This document shows positions 60,407-64,000 of a stretch of DNA of 64,000 nt, one piece after another (position 1 is the stretch's first letter; each line of letters begins with the position of its first letter). The notes beneath the pieces are model-generated. The model was not told the origin of the DNA, did not search any database, and saw only the letters and a list, made by a program, of their open reading frames with translations. Origin of the DNA: Osmia lignaria lignaria. Lineage: Eukaryota > Arthropoda > Insecta > Hymenoptera > Megachilidae. The translations under genes were made by a program, and so were the position numbers. Location: NCBI RefSeq assembly GCF_051020975.1, contig NW_027478168.1, forward strand, positions 4,960,001-5,024,000. Direction: 5' to 3'.

Positions 60407-61050
60407 TTGCAGATATATCTCAAGGGAAGGGGCCTGACGGACATATTTCGAGATATTTCTTCTTCTTGTTGTTCTTCTTCTGCACAGCTAAGCTGGAAGT
60501 GGCATTTACAGCTCGCAATAGTGCAGAGTTATCTCAAAGAAAGGGGCCACGGTGTTTCTGTATCTCTATTATGTTGGTGCGGCTTCGGAACTGTTAAATA
60601 TCTTGATATATCTCGAGAACTACGCATCTGATCAAAAAATATCATAGAAGGTAAAAAGTAGGAAACTTAATTCTCTACAAAAAAGGTCTCTTAACATTTT
60701 GCCATAGCTCGCTTCGTTTCCGAGATATTTGCAGATTTATCTCAAGGGAAGGGGCCTGACGGACATATTTCGAGATATTTCTTCTTCTTGTTGTTCTTCT
60801 TCTGCACAGCTAAGCTGGAAGTGGCATTTGCGGCTCGCACTAGTGCAGAGTTATCTCAAAGAAAGGGGCCACGGTGTTTCTGTATCTCTATTATGTTGGT
60901 GTGGCTTCGGAACTTTTAAATATCTCGATGTATCTCGAAAACTACGCTTCTGACCAAAAAATATCATAGAGCATAAATTGTAGGAAACATAATTCTCTAC
61001 AAAAAAGGTCTCTTAACATTTTGCCATAGCTCGCTTCGTTTCCGAGATAT
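60407..61050. repeat. 644-bp dimer, type I + type II, copy 2
   Basis: 60407 repeats AGAAGGTAAAAAG and adds a private GGAACTGTTAAAT. 60729 is type II with TCGATGTATC, GGTGTGGCTTC and CTGACCAAAAAA. The first members of the two dimers are clearly paired; the second members differ more. Confidence 0.7.
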
Positions 61051-63304
61051 TTGCAGATATATCTCAAGGGAAGGGGCCTGACGGACATATTTCGAGATAT
61101 TTCTTCTTCTTGTTGTTCTTCTTCTGCACAGCTAAGCTGGAAGTGGCATTTACAGCTCGCAATAGTGCAGAGTTATCTCAAAGAAAGGGGCCACGGTGTT
61201 TCTGTATCTCTATTATGTTGGTGCGGCTTCGGAACTTTTAAATATCTTGATATATCTCGAGAACTACGCATCTGATCAAAAAATATCATAGAATATAAAA
61301 AGTAGGAAACTTAATTCTCTACAAAAAAGGTCTCTTAACATTTTGCCATAGCTCGCTTCGTTTCCGAGATATTTGCAGATTCAGCTCAAAGGAACTGGCC
61401 TGACGGACATATTTCGAGATATTTCTTCTTCTTGTTGTTCTTCCTCTGCACAGCTAAGCTGGAAGTGGCATTTGCAGCTCGCAATAGTGCAGAGTTATCT
61501 CAAAGAAAGGGGCCACGGTGTTTCTGTATCTCTATTATGTTGGTGCGGCTTCGGAACTTTTAAATATCTTGATATATCTCGAAAACTACGCTTCTGATCA
61601 AAAAATATCATAGAACATAAATTGTAGGAAACATAATTCTCTACAAAAAAGGTCTCTTAACATTTTGCCATAGCTCGCTTCGTTTCCGAGATATTTGCAG
61701 ATATATCTCAAGGGAAGGGGCCTGACGGACATATTTCGAGATATTTCTTCTTCTTGTTGTTCTTCTTCTGCACAGCTAAGCTGGAAGTGGCATTTGCGGC
61801 TCGCACTAGTGCAGAGTTATCTCAAAGAAAGGGGCCACGGTGTTTCTGTATCTCTATTTTGTTGGTGCGGCTTCGGAACTTTTAAATATCTCGATGTATC
61901 TCGAAAACTACGCTTCTGATCAAAAAATATCATAGAATATAAATTGTAGGAAACATGATTCTCTACAAAAAAGGTCTCTTAACATTTTGCCATAGCTCGC
62001 TTAGTTTCCGAGATATTTACAGATATATCTCAAGGGAAGGGGCCTGACGGACATATTTCGAGATATTTCTTCTTCTTGTTGTTCTTCTTCTGCGCAGCTA
62101 AGCTGGAAGTGGCATTTGCAGCTCGCAATAGTGCAGGGATATCTCAAAGAAAGGGGCCACGCTGTTTCTGTATCTCTATTATGTTGGTGCGGCTTCGGAA
62201 CTTTTAAATATCTTGATATATATCGAGAGCTACGCGTCTGATCAAAAAATATCATAGAACATAAAAAGTAGGAAACATAATTCTCTACAAAAAAGGTCTC
62301 TTAACATTTTGCCATAGCTCGCTTCGTTTCCGAGATATTTGCAGATATATCTCAAGGGAAGGGGCCTGACGGACATATTTCGAGATATTTCTTCTTCTTG
62401 TTGTTCTTCTTCTGCACAGCTAAGCTGGAAGTGGCATTTGCAGCTCGCAATAGTGCAGAGTTATCTCAAAGAAAGGGGCCACGGTGTTTCTGTATCTCTA
62501 TTATGTTGGTGCGGCTTCGGAACTTTTAAATATCTTGATATATCTCGAGAACTACGCATCTGATCAAAAAATATCATAGAACATAAAAAGTAGGAAACTT
62601 AATTCTCTACAAAAAAGGTCTCTTAACATTTTGCCATAGCTCGCTTCGTTTCCGAGATATTTGCAGATTTATCTCAAGGGAAGGGGCCTGACGGACATAT
62701 TTCGAGATATTTCTTCTTCTTGTTGTTCTTCTTCTGCACAGCTAAGCTGGAAGTGGCATTTGCGGCTCGCACTAGTGCAGAGTTATCTCAAAGAAAGGGG
62801 CCACGGTGTTTCTGTATCTCTATTATGTTGGTGCGGCTTCGGAACTTTTAAATATCTCGATATATCTCGAAAACTACGCTTCTGATCAAAAAATATCATA
62901 GAACATAAATTGTAGGAAACATAATTCTCTACAAAAAAGGTCTCTTAACATTTTGTCATAGCTCGCTTCGTTTCCGAGATATTTGCAGATATATCTCAAG
63001 GGAAGGGGCCTGACGGACATATTTCGAGATATTTCTTCTTCTTGTTGTTCTTCTTCTGCACAGCTAAGCTGGAAGTGGCATTTGCGGCTCGCACTAGTGC
63101 AGAGTTATCTCAAAGAAAGGGGCCACGGTGTTTCTGTATCCCTATTATGTTGGTGCGGCTTCGGAACTTTTAAATATCTCGATATATCTCGAAAACTACG
63201 CTTCTGATCAAAAAATATCATAGAACTTAAATTGTAGGAAACATAATTCTCTACAAAAAACGTCTCTGAACATTTTGCCATAGCTCGCTTCGTTTCCGAG
63301 ATAT
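61051..63304. repeat. Seven monomers, end of domain 8
   Basis: 61051 has AGAATATAAAAAG. 61373 has the TCAGCTC head and a mixed CTTGATATATCTCGAAAAC tail. 61695 is the last TCGATGTATC copy. 62017 is unusual: GCTTAGTTTCC before it, TTTACAG, CTGCGCAGC, CAGGGATATCTC, CACGCTG, TATATATCGAGAGC and GCGTCTG. Parts of it recall type A of domain 1 and the 37559/41102 class. 62339, 62661 and 62983 are near-consensus; the tail of 62983 reads AGAACTTAAATTG. Confidence 0.75.
62339..62660. repeat. Typical (near-consensus) 322-bp monomer used as reference
   Basis: This copy carries the commonest state at most variable sites and serves as a reference. From phase 1 it holds TTGCAG and an ATATCTC box, a purine-rich AAGGGAAGGGG block, a second CGAGATAT box, the TTC/TTG tract (phase 51-74) and GCACAGCTAAGCTGG. 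Next come the main middle haplotype site (phase 102-116), the duplicated GCAGAG element (phase 117-142), a GC-rich stretch with TTCGGAAC, the TCTCGAGA palindrome (phase 205-212), TGATCA and three A-tracts. It ends with TTCGTTTCCGAGATAT, which forms half of a dyad with the next copy. 322 bp is about twice 161 bp, which would suit two nucleosomes, but that is only numerology without chromatin data. Confidence 0.85.
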
Positions 63305-63948
63305 TTGCAGATTTATCTCAAGGGAAGGGGCCTGACGGACATATTTCGAGATATTTCTTCTTCTTGTTGTTCTTCTTCTGCACAGCTAAGCTGGAAGTGG
63401 CATTTACAGCTCGCAATAGTGCAGAGTTATCTCAAAGAAAGGGGCCACGGTGTTTCTGTATCTCTATTATGTTGGTGCGGCTTCGGAACTTTTAAATATC
63501 TTGATATATCTCGAGAACTACGCATCAGATAAAAAAATATCATAGAACATAAAAAGTAGGAAACTTAATTCTCTACAAAAAAGGTCTCTTAAGATTTTGC
63601 CATAGCCCTCTTCGTTTCCGAGATATTTGCAGATTTATCTCAAGGGAAGGGGCCTGACGGACATTAATCGAGATATTTCTTCTTCTTGATGTTCTTCTTC
63701 TGCACAGCTAAGCTGGAAGTGGCATTTGCAGCTCGCAATAGTGCAGTGTTATCTCAAAGAAAGGGGCCACGGTGTTTCTGTATCTCTATTATGTTGGTGC
63801 GGCTTCGGAACTTTTAAATATCTTGATATATCTCGAGAACTACGCATCTGATGAAAGAATATCATAGAACATAAATTGTAGGAAACATAATTCTCTACAA
63901 AAAAGGTCTCTTAACATTTTGCCATAGCTCGCTTCGTTTCCGAGATAT
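63305..63948. repeat. Last two complete monomers, with several private changes
   Basis: 63305 ends with GCATCAGATAAAAAAAT, losing the TGATCA site. 63627 is preceded by AGCCCTCTTCG and has ACATTAATCGAG, CTTGATGTTC, AGTGCAGTGTT and TGATGAAAGAAT. These are more private changes than the monomers just before carry. Confidence 0.8.
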
Positions 63949-64000
63949 TTGCAGATATATCTCAAGGGAAGGGGCCTGACGGACATATTTCGAGACATTT
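63949..64000. repeat. Right partial monomer, array continues beyond window
   Basis: The first 52 bases of a monomer with a GATATATCTC head. It ends in CGAGACATTT, a private change in the second CGAGATAT box. The window stops inside the array. Confidence 0.95.

Larger units (their letters stand above)
1..64000. repeat. Tandem satellite array, 322-bp monomer, 198 full copies
   Basis: The TTGCAG landmark recurs every 322 bases from 206 to 63949. The spacing arithmetic closes exactly: 198 periods with a net indel of -13. Every copy reads in the same direction and no non-satellite sequence interrupts it. Monomers differ from one another at a modest number of recurrent, linked sites, with a few private changes each, so local homogenisation is strong. 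Hand count of the typical monomer at 62339-62660 gives about 39% GC. Long head-to-tail arrays with higher-order repeats are characteristic of eukaryotic centromeric or heterochromatic satellites; that assignment is inference, because neither array edge nor any flanking gene is visible. I do not recognise the monomer as a named satellite family. Confidence 0.98.

Noticed and set aside
1..64000. CRISPR array
   Set aside because: Repeats are direct and regular, but the unit is 322 bp with no short repeat alternating with unique spacers, and there are no cas-like genes.
1..64000. rDNA spacer, tRNA cluster or 5S repeat array
   Set aside because: No rRNA or tRNA-like segment, no A/B-box arrangement or terminator-like T-run pattern was recognised in the monomer. 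The period alone is not evidence.
1..64000. Transposable element insertions or inverted monomers
   Set aside because: Reading the landmark TTGCAG and TTCCGAGATAT through the window, every period is accounted for to within one base except the 15-bp deletion at 46574. There is no room for an insertion, and no reverse-orientation copy was seen.

Overview
The whole 64 kb window is one uninterrupted tandem satellite array. A roughly 322-bp monomer is repeated head to tail, always in the same orientation. There are 198 complete copies between 206 and 63948, with a partial copy at each end (1-205 and 63949-64000). Phase 1 is taken here as the T of a conserved TTGCAG. Of the 198 copies, 187 are exactly 322 bp; the others are 321 bp (four), 323 bp (six) and 307 bp (one). 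GC is about 39% by hand count of one typical monomer. I see no protein-coding gene, RNA gene, transposon, CRISPR array or unique sequence, and neither edge of the array is reached. This points to eukaryotic constitutive heterochromatin, such as a centromeric, pericentromeric or subtelomeric block from a long-read assembly. The species cannot be named from the sequence; an arthropod would not surprise me, but that is a guess.

The interest lies in the organisation. Monomers differ by a limited set of linked variants, and these order them into higher-order repeats (HORs) whose unit changes along the window. Layout: (1) 1-10509, a 7-monomer HOR (2254 bp) with 10-monomer and 6-monomer derivatives, itself paired into a 13-monomer super-unit. 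(2) 10510-14052, a 5/6-monomer HOR. (3) 14053-22424, overlapping 7- and 11-monomer periodicities plus a 644-bp tandem duplication. (4) 22425-26930, a 6-monomer HOR of 1931 bp. (5) 26931-35005, a mosaic with dispersed modules. (6) 35006-42091, a tandem pair of 3543-bp, 11-monomer units that matched at every marker checked, whose crossover lies within 46 bp. (7) 42092-47202, a mosaic with short local duplications and the only 307-bp monomer. (8) 47203-63304, a domain marked by a TCGATGTATC variant that contains a 7/8-monomer HOR at 52677-57508, followed by alternating dimers and less ordered copies to the end.

Inside the monomer there are repeated CGAGATAT/ATATCTC boxes. Two of them form a dyad around the TTGCAG. 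A 26-bp element is duplicated 114 bp apart, and there is a TTC/TTG triplet tract, an XhoI-type palindrome and three A-tracts. A 74-codon frame is open in most monomers, but it starts only at TTG and is best explained by homogenisation. Several chimeric monomers record unequal crossovers at near-single-event resolution.
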